A stretch of 64,000 bases of DNA. It comes from CAHJXF01 sp038254545 (lineage in GTDB: Bacteria > Pseudomonadota > Gammaproteobacteria > Burkholderiales > Burkholderiaceae_D). The number at the start of each line of letters is the position of its first letter. Position 1 is the first letter of the stretch. A model generated the notes under the pieces. It saw nothing but the letters and a program-made list of their open reading frames with translations, was not told the origin of the DNA and did no database searches. The stretch lies in assembly GCA_038254545.1 (NCBI GenBank), contig JBBSGB010000013.1:1-64000 (forward strand). Reading direction: 5' to 3'. Positions 25,519-34,386 of this stretch are shown piece after piece. Both the position numbers and the translations under genes were made by a program.

Positions 25519-26706
25519 TCAGGCCGATGGCGACGGCTTCTTGCTGCCGCCGATGTGTTCGAGTATGTCAGCCACGAGTGCGGGATCGATCTGTGCGGAC
25601 ACCGGAACGGCCCACATGCGCTCCTCGTCGAAGCGTCTGCACTTGACCGCATCCTTTTCGGTCATCAACACGGCTTCCGAGAAACGATCCGCAAACGGAT
25701 TGTCGCGGTAACGATGATGATCGTCGAGCGGCATGCGATGAAACTTCAAGCCGGTGCTCCTGAGCAACGCGAAGAAACGCTGCGGATTGCCGATGCCCGC
25801 GGCAGCGGTCAGGCGACGTCCGCGAAACAATCGCAGCGCGCGGGTCTCTCCCGGATTATTGACGCGCCAGGCGTCACCCGCCGCGAGCGTCATGCGATAG
25901 GGCGTACGCGCAGGTACAGCGCCGCCCGGGATTTCCGGAAGAACCGCGTCGTCGCCATTGAGGACGATGGCATCGATATCGAGCAAGCGCTCGAGCGGCT
26001 CCCGCAACGGACCCGCAGGGAGCAGGCGGCGATTGCCCGCGCCGCGCGCATCGAAGACCGCGATTTCGAAGTCGCGCGCCAGCGCATAGTGCTGAAGGCC
26101 GTCGTCGGCGATCAACACGTCGACTTCGGGATGTGCGACGAGCAATGCGCGAGCGACTTCCACGCGCCGGCGACCGACGAAGACCGGAGCGCCGGTGCGC
26201 GATCGGATCAGGACCGACTCGTCGCCGTAGCGATCCGCAGCGTCGTCCGAAGACCCGTACGCCGCGTCATGTGAAGGAGTGTCCGCAGTGTCGTTCGCCG
26301 CAAGGCCGACCGAGTCGTCGACGCTTTCGACCGCGCTCTTCGATCGGGTCGCGGTTCCACCATAACCGCGCGAGACGACGCCAGGCACATAGCCCTCGCC
26401 TCGCAAGGCTTCGACCAGTGCGATCACGAGTGGCGTCTTGCCCGAACCGCCCACGGTGATATTGCCGACCACGATCACCGGCACGGGCATGCGTTCGACG
26501 GCGCTGTCGAAGATGCGAAAGCGAAAACGGCGCGCGGCGATGCCTGCTCGAAAAAGAAGCGACAGTGGAATGAGCGCGAATTCCAGCAGAAGCCGTCGGG
26601 AACCTTTTTTCGGCTGCCCGGACGAGCCCTGCGCCGATCCCGATCCCGTTCCCGATGCCGTTCCCGCGCCGCCGAACCAGAGCTCTTCGAGTTCGCGGCC
26701 CCTCAT
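25519..26706 (-). CDS. lpxK: Tetraacyldisaccharide 4'-kinase with two extra low-complexity segments
   Basis: Phosphorylates the lipid A disaccharide at the 4' position on the inner membrane. The membrane-anchoring N-terminal helix (LLLEFALIPLSLLFRAG) is followed by the P-loop GNITVGGSGKTP (residues 81-92), SRGYGG, DDGLQHYALARDFEIAVFD and the C-terminal LMTEKDAVKC. At 395 residues it is about 50-60 longer than usual. A Gly/Ser/Thr-rich stretch (about 12-35) precedes the helix. A Ser/Asp/Ala-rich stretch (about 118-160) separates SRGYGG from the usual GDE block. The N-terminal insert is encoded by a hexamer repeat. It is 73 bases downstream of exbD. Confidence 0.93.
   Translation of the reverse strand: MRGRELEELWFGGAGTASGTGSGSAQGSSGQPKKGSRRLLLEFALIPLSLLFRAGIAARRFRFRIFDSAVERMPVPVIVVGNITVGGSGKTPLVIALVEALRGEGYVPGVVSRGYGGTATRSKSAVESVDDSVGLAANDTADTPSHDAAYGSSDDAADRYGDESVLIRSRTGAPVFVGRRRVEVARALLVAHPEVDVLIADDGLQHYALARDFEIAVFDARGAGNRRLLPAGPLREPLERLLDIDAIVLNGDDAVLPEIPGGAVPARTPYRMTLAAGDAWRVNNPGETRALRLFRGRRLTAAAGIGNPQRFFALLRSTGLKFHRMPLDDHHRYRDNPFADRFSEAVLMTEKDAVKCRRFDEERMWAVPVSAQIDPALVADILEHIGGSKKPSPSA
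26635..26664 (-). repeat. Hexanucleotide repeat encoding Gly-Thr/Ser in lpxK
   Basis: Five adjacent 6-base units of CGATCC/CGTTCC/CGATGC type on the plus strand encode alternating Gly-Ser/Thr/Ala in LpxK near residues 15-24. Slippage here would change length in frame by two residues per unit. Confidence 0.65.
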
Positions 26707-26779
26707 GCTGCGGCTCTTCGAGGAATCGATGCGTCGACCATCGTCGCTGAGGCGCGCTCCGTTTGACGCGGGGTCAATA

Positions 26780-27196
26780 TTATTTGGAGACTTGCGTGGC
26801 GAACGTGATCTGCGCAATTTGCGCGGCGCGCGCGGCCTCCATCACATTGACCACCGACTGATGCGTCGCCTGCGCGTCGGCGTTGATCACGATCACCGGG
26901 TCCTTGCGCGATGCCGCGCTCGCCTTGATGGCTTCGGCAAGAGCGCTCGCATCGCGCACGCCCAGTTGCCGGCCGTCGACGCTGTAGCGACCGTCCTGCG
27001 TGACCGATACGTCGATCTCCGCGGGGCGCTGCGGCGCCTTCTCGGCATCGGCGGTGGGCAGCGTGATCTGCAATTCCGCGAACTTCGAATAGGTCGTCGT
27101 CACCATCAGGAAAATGATGATCACCAGAAAGACGTCGATCAGCGGGATCAGGTTGATCTCGAGCTCTTCGCGGCCCAGCCCCTTCTTGAAGTTCAT
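26780..27196 (-). CDS. exbD: ExbD/TolR-family biopolymer transport protein
   Basis: 138-residue protein with one N-terminal transmembrane helix (LIPLIDVFLVIIIFLMVTTTY) carrying the conserved Asp that conducts protons, and a periplasmic domain with TLPTADAEK and DVSVTQDGRYSVDG. It forms the energy-transducing complex with ExbB, powering TonB-type or related envelope machinery. It starts 30 bases after exbB on the same strand, and lpxK follows. No tonB gene is next to it, so the partner may be encoded elsewhere. Confidence 0.92.
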   Translation of the reverse strand: MNFKKGLGREELEINLIPLIDVFLVIIIFLMVTTTYSKFAELQITLPTADAEKAPQRPAEIDVSVTQDGRYSVDGRQLGVRDASALAEAIKASAASRKDPVIVINADAQATHQSVVNVMEAARAAQIAQITFATQVSK

Positions 27197-27226
27197 TTGC
27201 GAATCGCCTCCAGGTCGTGCGTCGCG

Positions 27227-27838
27227 TCAGGCATTGCGCTCGCCGTGCACGATGTCCACGAAGCGCACCGCCTGCTGTTCCATCTCGACCACCAGGCCAT
27301 CGACCTTGCCGCGGAAATGTCGGTAGAAGATCAACGAAGGAATCGCGACCACCAGACCGAATGCGGTGTTGTAGAGCGATACGGAAATTCCATGGGCCAG
27401 CGCCACCGGATTGGTTCCTCCCGTGGGCGCCTGCGATCCGAAGATCTCGATCATTCCGATCACGGTGCCGAACAGGCCGAGCAGCGGGGCGGCGGTCGCA
27501 ATCGTGCCCAGGTGATTGAGAAAGCGCTCGAGGTCGTGCGTGACCGCGCGTCCGGCTTCCTCGATGGCCTCCTTCATGACTTCGCGCGAAGCCTTCTCGT
27601 TTCGCAAGCCCGCGCCGAGGACACGCCCCAGCGGCGAATTGATTTCGAGGCGCTGGACGATTTCGGGTGTGACCTTGCGCGATCGATAGAGCCCGACGAC
27701 CTCGTCGAGCAGATTGGGCGGGATGATCTTCGACCGTCTGAGAACGATGGATCGTTCGATAATCAATGCCAATGCGATGATGGAAGCGACGAGCAGAAAC
27801 CAGATCGGCCAGCCGGCCGCGAGAAAAATCGAACCCAA
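27227..27838 (-). CDS. exbB: ExbB/TolQ/MotA-family proton channel protein, TTG start
   Basis: 203-residue inner-membrane protein with three helices. The first is AAGWPIWFLLVASIIALALIIER; the conserved channel region is GTIATAAPLLGLFGTVIGMIEIF, followed by GISVSLYNTAFGLVVAIPSLI. The family start falls at TTG 27838, six bases after AGGAG. The alternative ATG 57 residues upstream adds a basic, non-hydrophobic stretch with no family similarity and skips this Shine-Dalgarno. Partner exbD follows. The divergent neighbour xseA is 440 bases away. Confidence 0.9.
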   Translation of the reverse strand: MGSIFLAAGWPIWFLLVASIIALALIIERSIVLRRSKIIPPNLLDEVVGLYRSRKVTPEIVQRLEINSPLGRVLGAGLRNEKASREVMKEAIEEAGRAVTHDLERFLNHLGTIATAAPLLGLFGTVIGMIEIFGSQAPTGGTNPVALAHGISVSLYNTAFGLVVAIPSLIFYRHFRGKVDGLVVEMEQQAVRFVDIVHGERNA

Positions 27839-28278
27839 ACGTTGCTCCTGAGGGGGAATGGCTGACAGGTGCCGGGGTAGCCTTCGCGCCCGTGCAAATC
27901 GCCGTTGGTTGCCGGTGAATCGACCCGCAATGTAGCCTTTCGAACCAGCCGGAGCAAGCCGAGGGCCTCGCAGAGATGAAACGAAATGCGGCGAGGCCGA
28001 TCTCTTCAACTATCGTTCGGCTGGCTGGTGTTCGAGTGTGGATAACTATGTGCATATCCCCCTGAAGCAAGGTTCGAGAGCTTGCGCAAGCCCGGGGGGG
28101 CAACGCAACGAGAAGCCGAGTATCTTGAATCGAAAGCCCTTTACTTCGATTCGCCGGGGCTGGGAGCGCGCGTGATAGGTTGTGACAGGACATTGCCGAT
28201 GTGGACAGATGTTTGTCGAGTGACCGACGCCAATCAATATTCACGCGCCTTTCCGAACTAAATTGCCTCGAAACCCGC
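27839..28278. other. exbB-xseA intergenic region with several palindromes
   Basis: 440 bases with no convincing ORF. It holds an inverted repeat GGCCTCGC/GCGAGGCC (27964-27971 and 27991-27998), a perfect 12-bp palindrome GCTTGCGCAAGC (28080-28091), an 8-bp inverted repeat GAATCGAA/TTCGATTC with a 10-base spacer (28127-28152), and one perfect DnaA-box 9-mer (28037-28045). Promoters for both divergent genes must lie here, but no clear sigma-70 pair was found. Confidence 0.6.
28037..28045 (-). promoter_or_regulatory. DnaA-box-like 9-mer
   Basis: TTATCCACA on the minus strand is a perfect match to the E. coli consensus. It is single, without flanking boxes or an AT-rich unwinding element, so it is more likely a regulatory site or chance than an origin. 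Confidence 0.35.
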
Positions 28279-29658
28279 ATGAATTCTGACCTCGTGGTGC
28301 CAGACGCAATATCGGCGCAGCGTATCGTCCCGGTGGGCGAATTGGCCCGCCTCGTCGCCTCGCTGCTCGAGCGATCGTTTTCGTTGTTGTGGGTTGGCGG
28401 CGAGATCTCGAACCTCACCCGCGCCGCGTCGGGCCACTGGTATTTCGTGCTCAAGGACCGCGACGCGCAGGTGCGTTGCGTGATGTTTCGCAGCCGCAAT
28501 CAAAACCTCGACTGGACGCCGCGCGAGGGCGACCGCGTCGAGGCGCGCTCGCTCGTCGGGCTGTACGCGCCGCGCGGCGAATTTCAATTGCAGGTCGAGC
28601 AGATGCGGCGCGCCGGGGCCGGCGCGCTCTACGAGGTCTTCCTGCGAATCAAGGCGAAGCTCGAGTCCGAAGGATTGTTCGAAGCGGGACGCAAGCGCGC
28701 ACCGCTCGCGCATCCGCGCACCATCGCGATCGTGACGTCGATGCAGGCGGCGGCGCTGCGCGATGTGTTGACGACTCTGGCGCGTCGTGCGCCGCATGTC
28801 GGAATCCTCGTGTTTCCGACACCGGTTCAAGGCGAGGAGGCGCCCTTGCGAATCGTCGAGGCAATCGCCGCAGCCATGCGCCATCGCGAGGCGCACGGCA
28901 TCGATACGCTTCTTCTGGTCCGGGGCGGTGGCAGCATCGAAGACCTCTGGGCCTACAACGACGAGCGCGTGGCCTATGCGATTGCGGCTGCCGCGATCCC
29001 GGTGATCAGCGGGGTAGGCCACGAAACCGATTTCACGATCGCCGACTTCGTGGCGGACTTGCGCGCACCCACTCCGACTGCGGCCGCAGAGCTGGCGAGC
29101 CCGGACGCGAACGCCCTGCTGATGCGGGTCGCGCAGCGGCGCGCCGCCATCGCGCGCGCGATCGATCGCCGTTTCAACGTGCTTATCCAACGCATCGACG
29201 AGGGGACGCGTCGCTTGCGTTCCCCGGCTCAACGCCTGTCGATCGCGCGGCAGACGCTCGAAGACCGCATGCGCCGGCTGTGCAGGCTGCAGGATCAGGG
29301 GCTGTTGCGGCGACAAGGCTCGCTCGCCTTGTCGATACGGCGTTTGCGATCAGCCACACCGACGCTCGAACGTCTCGCCGCGCGACACAGTCGGCTTCGC
29401 GAACGATTCGGCGACGCGATCGAGCAGCGCCTGCACTCCTCCGCACGGGCGCTCGATCGCCTGACGCAGCGGCTCGAGCTGCTCGATCCGAAGGCCATAC
29501 TCGAGCGAGGTTATGCGATCGCATTGGACGCCGAAGGTCGCATCGTTCGCGACGCGAGCAGCTTGCGCGTGGGGCAGCGTGTGCGGGTGGAAGTCGCTCA
29601 CGGGCGCTTTGAAACCAGCGTCGTCGAAATCACCGACGAACTGTCAGCCCGCGTCTGA
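28279..29658 (+). CDS. xseA: Exodeoxyribonuclease VII large subunit
   Basis: 459-residue cytosolic nuclease subunit acting with XseB on single-stranded DNA ends. The N-terminal OB-fold has VGELARLVASLLERSFSLLWVGGEISNLTR and GHWYFVLKD. The catalytic domain has AIVTSMQAAALRDVLTTLARR, LLVRGGGSIEDLWAYNDE and ISGVGHETDFTIADFVADLRAPTPTAAAE. A long coiled-coil C-terminal part and the end motif ILERGYAI are present. The ATG at 28279 fits family starts; the 26-residue longer frame is rejected. sodB follows on the same strand. xseB is not in the window. Confidence 0.96.
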   Translation: MNSDLVVPDAISAQRIVPVGELARLVASLLERSFSLLWVGGEISNLTRAASGHWYFVLKDRDAQVRCVMFRSRNQNLDWTPREGDRVEARSLVGLYAPRGEFQLQVEQMRRAGAGALYEVFLRIKAKLESEGLFEAGRKRAPLAHPRTIAIVTSMQAAALRDVLTTLARRAPHVGILVFPTPVQGEEAPLRIVEAIAAAMRHREAHGIDTLLLVRGGGSIEDLWAYNDERVAYAIAAAAIPVISGVGHETDFTIADFVADLRAPTPTAAAELASPDANALLMRVAQRRAAIARAIDRRFNVLIQRIDEGTRRLRSPAQRLSIARQTLEDRMRRLCRLQDQGLLRRQGSLALSIRRLRSATPTLERLAARHSRLRERFGDAIEQRLHSSARALDRLTQRLELLDPKAILERGYAIALDAEGRIVRDASSLRVGQRVRVEVAHGRFETSVVEITDELSARV

Positions 29659-29811
29659 ATACGCTGTGCGCTTCAACGATTCGATCCGGGCACACCGTAG
29701 AATCGGGCCTCTTTATCCGGTTGAGAACGTCGCGCAACCGACCATTGCGCATCCCGTACCGCCTTCATCCCATCGTTGGTTGTTGGCCGGATTCACTCGC
29801 AAGGAGAAATC

Positions 29812-30387
29812 ATGGAACACAAGCTGCCGCCGCTCCCCTATGCCATGGATGCACTCGCCCCCCACATCTCGAAAGAGACGCTCGAATATCACTACGGCAA
29901 GCATCACCAGACCTATGTCACGAATCTGAACAACCTCATCAAGGGGACCGAGTTCGAGAATGCGTCGCTAGAAGATATCGTCAAGAAAGCTTCGGGTGGC
30001 ATCTTCAACAACGGGGCTCAGGTGTGGAATCACACCTTCTACTGGAACAGCCTCTCGCCGGATGGCGGCGACGACGCGAAAGGCGCGATCGGCGACGCGA
30101 TCAAGGCCAAGTGGGGCGACTTTGCCGCCTTTAAGGAAGCGTTCACCAAGGCGGCTGTCGGTCAATTCGGTTCGGGCTGGGCATGGCTCGTCAAGAAAGG
30201 CAGCGGCGTCGATATCGTGACGACCGGCAATGCCGATACGCCGCTCAAAGGATCGGACACGCCGCTGTTGACCTGCGACGTGTGGGAACACGCGTATTAC
30301 ATCGATTATCGGAATGCGCGCCCGAAATACATGGAAGCATTCTGGAATATCGTCAATTGGGATTTTGCAGAAAAAAATCTCGGATAA
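29812..30387 (+). CDS. sodB: Superoxide dismutase, Fe type
   Basis: 191-residue cytosolic enzyme dismutating superoxide. N-terminal HKLPPLPYAMDALAPHISKETLEYHYGKHHQTYV carries the first metal ligand region, NHTFYWNSLSP the second His, and DVWEHAYYIDYRNARPKY the Asp and last His ligands. GQFGSGWAWLV is typical of Fe-SodB. AAGGAG six bases before the ATG at 29812 fixes the start. A TAGAAT box at 29698-29703 may be its -10, giving a leader of about 100 bases. The order xseA-sodB is conserved in Burkholderiales. Confidence 0.97.
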   Translation: MEHKLPPLPYAMDALAPHISKETLEYHYGKHHQTYVTNLNNLIKGTEFENASLEDIVKKASGGIFNNGAQVWNHTFYWNSLSPDGGDDAKGAIGDAIKAKWGDFAAFKEAFTKAAVGQFGSGWAWLVKKGSGVDIVTTGNADTPLKGSDTPLLTCDVWEHAYYIDYRNARPKYMEAFWNIVNWDFAEKNLG

Positions 30388-30599
30388 AGCGTGTCGGACT
30401 TTGTATTTTTTTTAATCGAGCGGCAACGACCGGGAGGCATCGGCGTGTTTTTTTAAGTGCTGTTTTTTGAAAGTATTAACGAGCGCGGGTTTCGTTGGAA
30501 GAATACTTAATTCAACCTGGACGGGAGTCTCACGTTCTCTTAGGGCTATCTGTCGCAGCGTCTCCGCGACTCGGGCCGCGAACCCGGGTCACGCCCCGG
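30388..30599 (+). other. AT-rich stretch between sodB and the PagL-like remnant
   Basis: About 210 bases clearly richer in A/T than the rest of the window, with several T-runs (T8 near 30407, T7 near 30448, T6 near 30463) and an inverted repeat AAGTATT/AATACTT (30471-30477, 30502-30508). No intrinsic terminator with a good GC stem and no gene was identified. Confidence 0.5.
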
Positions 30600-31146
30600 A
30601 TGCTGGCGCGTCGACCATTGCTATGGTCGTCGGTAGTCTTGATCGGATGCGCGAGCAGTGCAGGCGCCGCCGAGCACGATATGGCGGCTTTTGTGCAGGC
30701 GGGGCAGGTGATCGCCCGGTCTGGAGTACCGATATCGGATTGATCAGGGACTTTCGCACCAAGGACGCCGAAGCGAACAGTCACTGGCGGATTCTCGGTG
30801 AATTTTCGCTAGGCGAATGGAAACGCGCGCCACCGATGGGCAACCGGGACAACGCTATACGCATGTCGGTTTGACGCCGACGTTTCGATACGCGTTCGGG
30901 GCCGAGCGTTCGATCTTCGTCGAACTCGGCGTGGGCTTCAACACCATCACGCCGCGGTACCACATCAAGAACAAGCAGTTTTCGACGATCTTCAATTTCG
31001 GCGATCACGTCGCGATCGGAAAACGTTTCGGTGGGAACCTCGAGAATGAGGTCTCTCTGCGAATCGAGCATTTCTCGAATGCAGGACTCGGTCAGCCGAA
31101 TCCCGGACAGAACTTTGGGCAATTGCGATACGCACGTCATTTCTGA
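30600..31146 (+). pseudogene. PagL-like lipid A 3-O-deacylase, two frameshifts
   Basis: Three frames together spell one PagL-family outer-membrane acyloxyacyl hydrolase. The first (from ATG 30600) gives a signal peptide and HDMAAFVQAGQVIA. The second gives VWSTDIGLIRDFRTKDAEAN and ends EFSLGEWK. The third gives TRATDGQPGQRYTHVGLTPTFRY through IEHFSNAGLGQPNPGQNF and LRYARHF. Joins near 30714-30719 (C-run) and 30821-30823 (A-run) each need one added base, so two single-base losses are implied. The His-x-Ser catalytic pair is kept; the region where relatives carry the acidic residue reads Gln-Asn. The family removes the 3-O acyl chain of lipid A. Sequencing error at homopolymers is possible. Confidence 0.7.
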
Positions 31147-31168
31147 CGCTGGTCTGATGCGGGTTAAA

Positions 31169-31681
31169 TCATTGCGCGGATTTCGGCAGGCCTGAAATCT
31201 TTGTTCCAGCCGAAATGCCGTGCTTTGCAAACCAGCCGCGATTCATTTCTAGCGCGTAACGCGCAGGTTTTATCGCGCAATGGTTGTCTTCGGTTTGTGG
31301 TGCCATGTCCTCGATATTGAGAATGCGTCCGTCCTCGGCAATGAATGCGACCGAAAGCGGGATCAGCGTGTTCTTCATCCACATGCATTGCACGGCGGGT
31401 TGATCGAACAGAAACACCATCCCCTGATTCGCGCCCATTTGCGGGCGGTGCATCAGGCCGACGGCGCGCTCGTCCGGGGTCGCCGCGACCTCGGCGCGAA
31501 TGACGTGGATGCCTGCCGAAAGCGGAATGACGGCGAATTGCGTCGGCGCGCCTTGCGAATGCGCGGTTACCGCTGTCGCGGCGAGCAACGCGTACAGGGC
31601 GATCGATAGCGCGGCCCTGTACCAGACGGCAATCGCGAGGGCGGGCGCGCGCGGATGAAAGAGGGCGCTTGGTCTGGGCAT
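31169..31681 (-). CDS. DUF192 family exported protein
   Basis: 170-residue protein with a signal peptide (ALSIALYALLAATAVTAHSQG) and a DUF192 domain. Typical motifs are IRAEVAATPDERAVGLMHRPQM, GMVFLFDQPAVQCMWMKNTLIPLSVAFIAEDG and ALEMNRGWFAKHGI. The function of the family is unknown. AGGA seven bases before ATG 31681 picks this start over a 50-residue longer frame that contains the neighbouring terminator. It is convergent with the PagL-like remnant. Confidence 0.87.
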   Translation of the reverse strand: MPRPSALFHPRAPALAIAVWYRAALSIALYALLAATAVTAHSQGAPTQFAVIPLSAGIHVIRAEVAATPDERAVGLMHRPQMGANQGMVFLFDQPAVQCMWMKNTLIPLSVAFIAEDGRILNIEDMAPQTEDNHCAIKPARYALEMNRGWFAKHGISAGTKISGLPKSAQ

Positions 31682-31774
31682 TCTGTGGTCCTCGAAAATC
31701 CTGTGGCCGATAGACTTCGCTGCCTGTCGAAACGTTTCGTCGCACCGTTCCATCGACGTGCGGCTGAAACGATC

Positions 31775-31806
31775 AAAAAAAAACCGGCACCCATGAGTGC
31801 CGGTTT
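31775..31806 (-). terminator. Rho-independent terminator downstream of the KKDDAMM-repeat gene
   Basis: On the minus strand AAACCGGCAC pairs with GTGCCGGTTT (plus 31781-31790 with 31797-31806) over a 6-base loop, followed by a run of Ts (plus-strand A-run 31775-31783). Confidence 0.85.
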
Positions 31807-31841
31807 GTCTCGGCGCAAGACCGATCAGCAAGAAGCGCTGC

Positions 31842-32114
31842 TCAGTTCACCGGCTTGTCGCCGACCTTTTCGACGCGCTTCATCTTGCGCGCGGAGCTCT
31901 TGGCTTTGCGAGTGGCCTTCTTGTCCGACGACATGTCCATCTTGTCGTCCTTCTTCATCATCGCGTCGTCTTTCTTCATCATCGCGTCGTCTTTTTTCAT
32001 TTCCATCTTGGTGTTCGTTCCCGCGGCCGGGACCGTCGGGGGCACCCCGCCGGTTTGCGCGTAGGCGGCGACTGCGAACATCGAAGCAACCAGGGTTGCG
32101 ATCAGCTTGCTCAT
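31842..32114 (-). CDS. Small exported Lys/Asp/Met-repeat protein
   Basis: 90-residue protein with a clear signal peptide (MSKLIATLVASMFAVAAYAQ). The mature part starts Pro/Gly/Thr-rich and continues with repeated KKDDAMM units (residues about 40-58), then a basic Lys/Arg/Ser tail. No domain is recognised. Such short secreted repeats occur in Burkholderiales, and the alternating acidic and Met residues could bind metal, but that is inference. The gene has its own terminator and GAGGGAA before the ATG. Confidence 0.75.
   Translation of the reverse strand: MSKLIATLVASMFAVAAYAQTGGVPPTVPAAGTNTKMEMKKDDAMMKKDDAMMKKDDKMDMSSDKKATRKAKSSARKMKRVEKVGDKPVN
31951..31992 (-). repeat. Perfect 21-bp tandem duplication inside the KKDDAMM gene
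   Basis: TTCTTCATCATCGCGTCGTCT occurs twice in a row (31951-31971, 31972-31992) and encodes the two identical seven-residue units; a third, partial unit follows. Confidence 0.9.
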
Positions 32115-32275
32115 GATAATTCCCTCAAAAAGTTTATCTACAGGTCAATGTCTCGGTACTGACTCGAGTGGCATGCAAGATCACCGCCAGAGCTTCGGGT
32201 CATCCCCAATAACGCCGTTTGCGCAAGCCGGTTGACATCAACGTCTCCGGCTTCTTCCCGATGAAAGCATGCACT

Positions 32276-32860
32276 TCAGGAGGCTGATCGGGATGCAAGA
32301 CCGAATGCCGCCGGCGCGATATTACGCCATGCGCCCGGGGAGAGCCCGAGTTCGAACAGATCGATCGAACCGATCCCGACACGAATCAAGCGCAAGGTCG
32401 GATGTCCGATTGCCGCCGTCATCCGCCGCACCTGCCGGTTCTTTCCTTCCGCGATGCCGATCTCCAACCACGAGGTCGGGATATGTGCGCGCCACCGGAT
32501 CGCCGGGACACGTTCTTCGATCGAAGGCTCGGATATCACTGCGACCGCGGCGGGCCGCGCGCGATAGCGGGAGTCGCCGCTGCCGATATCGACGCCGTTT
32601 GCCAGATATTCGAGTGACGCCGCCCCGGGAATTCCCTCGATCTGCACCCAGTAACGCTTGACGAATTGATTGCCCGGCGCCGCAATTGCGTGCTGGAACG
32701 CGCCCTCGTCGGTCAACAGCAGCAGCCCTTCGCTATCGAAATCGAGCCGTCCCGCGGGATAAACATCTCGAACGGGAATCAGGTCAGCCAGCGTGCGCTT
32801 CCCCTCGGCCGAAGTGAATTGCGACAGGACGCCATAGGGTTTGTTGAGCGCGATCAGCAT
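32276..32860 (-). CDS. rluE: 23S rRNA pseudouridine(2457) synthase, RluE-like
   Basis: 194-residue RsuA/RluE-type pseudouridine synthase lacking an S4 domain. It has LIALNKPYGVLSQFT, the catalytic-Asp motif YPAGRLDFDSEGLLLLTDEG, and EIGIAEGKNRQVRRMTAAIGHPTLRLIRVGIGSIDL. Length and the missing N-terminal S4 domain match RluE, which modifies U2457 of 23S rRNA. It is divergent from icd, as in other Burkholderiales. Confidence 0.9.
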   Translation of the reverse strand: MLIALNKPYGVLSQFTSAEGKRTLADLIPVRDVYPAGRLDFDSEGLLLLTDEGAFQHAIAAPGNQFVKRYWVQIEGIPGAASLEYLANGVDIGSGDSRYRARPAAVAVISEPSIEERVPAIRWRAHIPTSWLEIGIAEGKNRQVRRMTAAIGHPTLRLIRVGIGSIDLFELGLSPGAWRNIAPAAFGLASRSAS

Positions 32861-33063
32861 GGCTTCGTAGCGGCGTCGGCTCGCGGGCGATCAGCGTTTT
32901 GGGGCATAATTTCGGGCTTCGACTGCCGGTCGGACAGGTTTGCCTGGCCGCTTTCCCGCAAGTCTGCCCCCATTCCGGGTCTCATCAATCGAGTCTCTGC
33001 TTCGATGATGGCAGGACCAGCGGCATATCAGCGGGCTCAGTACGACTATTTCCGGAGACCTCC

Positions 33064-34317
<1,254 letters not shown>

Positions 34318-34341
34318 GAAGACGATCGGCAGGGCCCGACG

Positions 34342-34370
34342 AAAAAAAACCCGGCGAAGGCCGGGTTTTT
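34342..34370. terminator. Bidirectional terminator between icd and csp
   Basis: CCCGGC (34350-34355) pairs with GCCGGG (34360-34365) over a GAAG loop, flanked by an eight-base A-run and a five-base T-run. Confidence 0.88.
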
Positions 34371-34386
34371 CAATGGGATCAGGGAA

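Noticed and set aside
28037..28045. DnaA box as sign of the replication origin
   Set aside because: Only one box, no dnaA, dnaN, gidA or parAB nearby and no AT-rich unwinding region.
30495..30874. Two separate short genes upstream of the PagL-like fragment
   Set aside because: Their sequences fit consecutive parts of one PagL-like protein in different frames, so a single frameshifted gene is the better reading.
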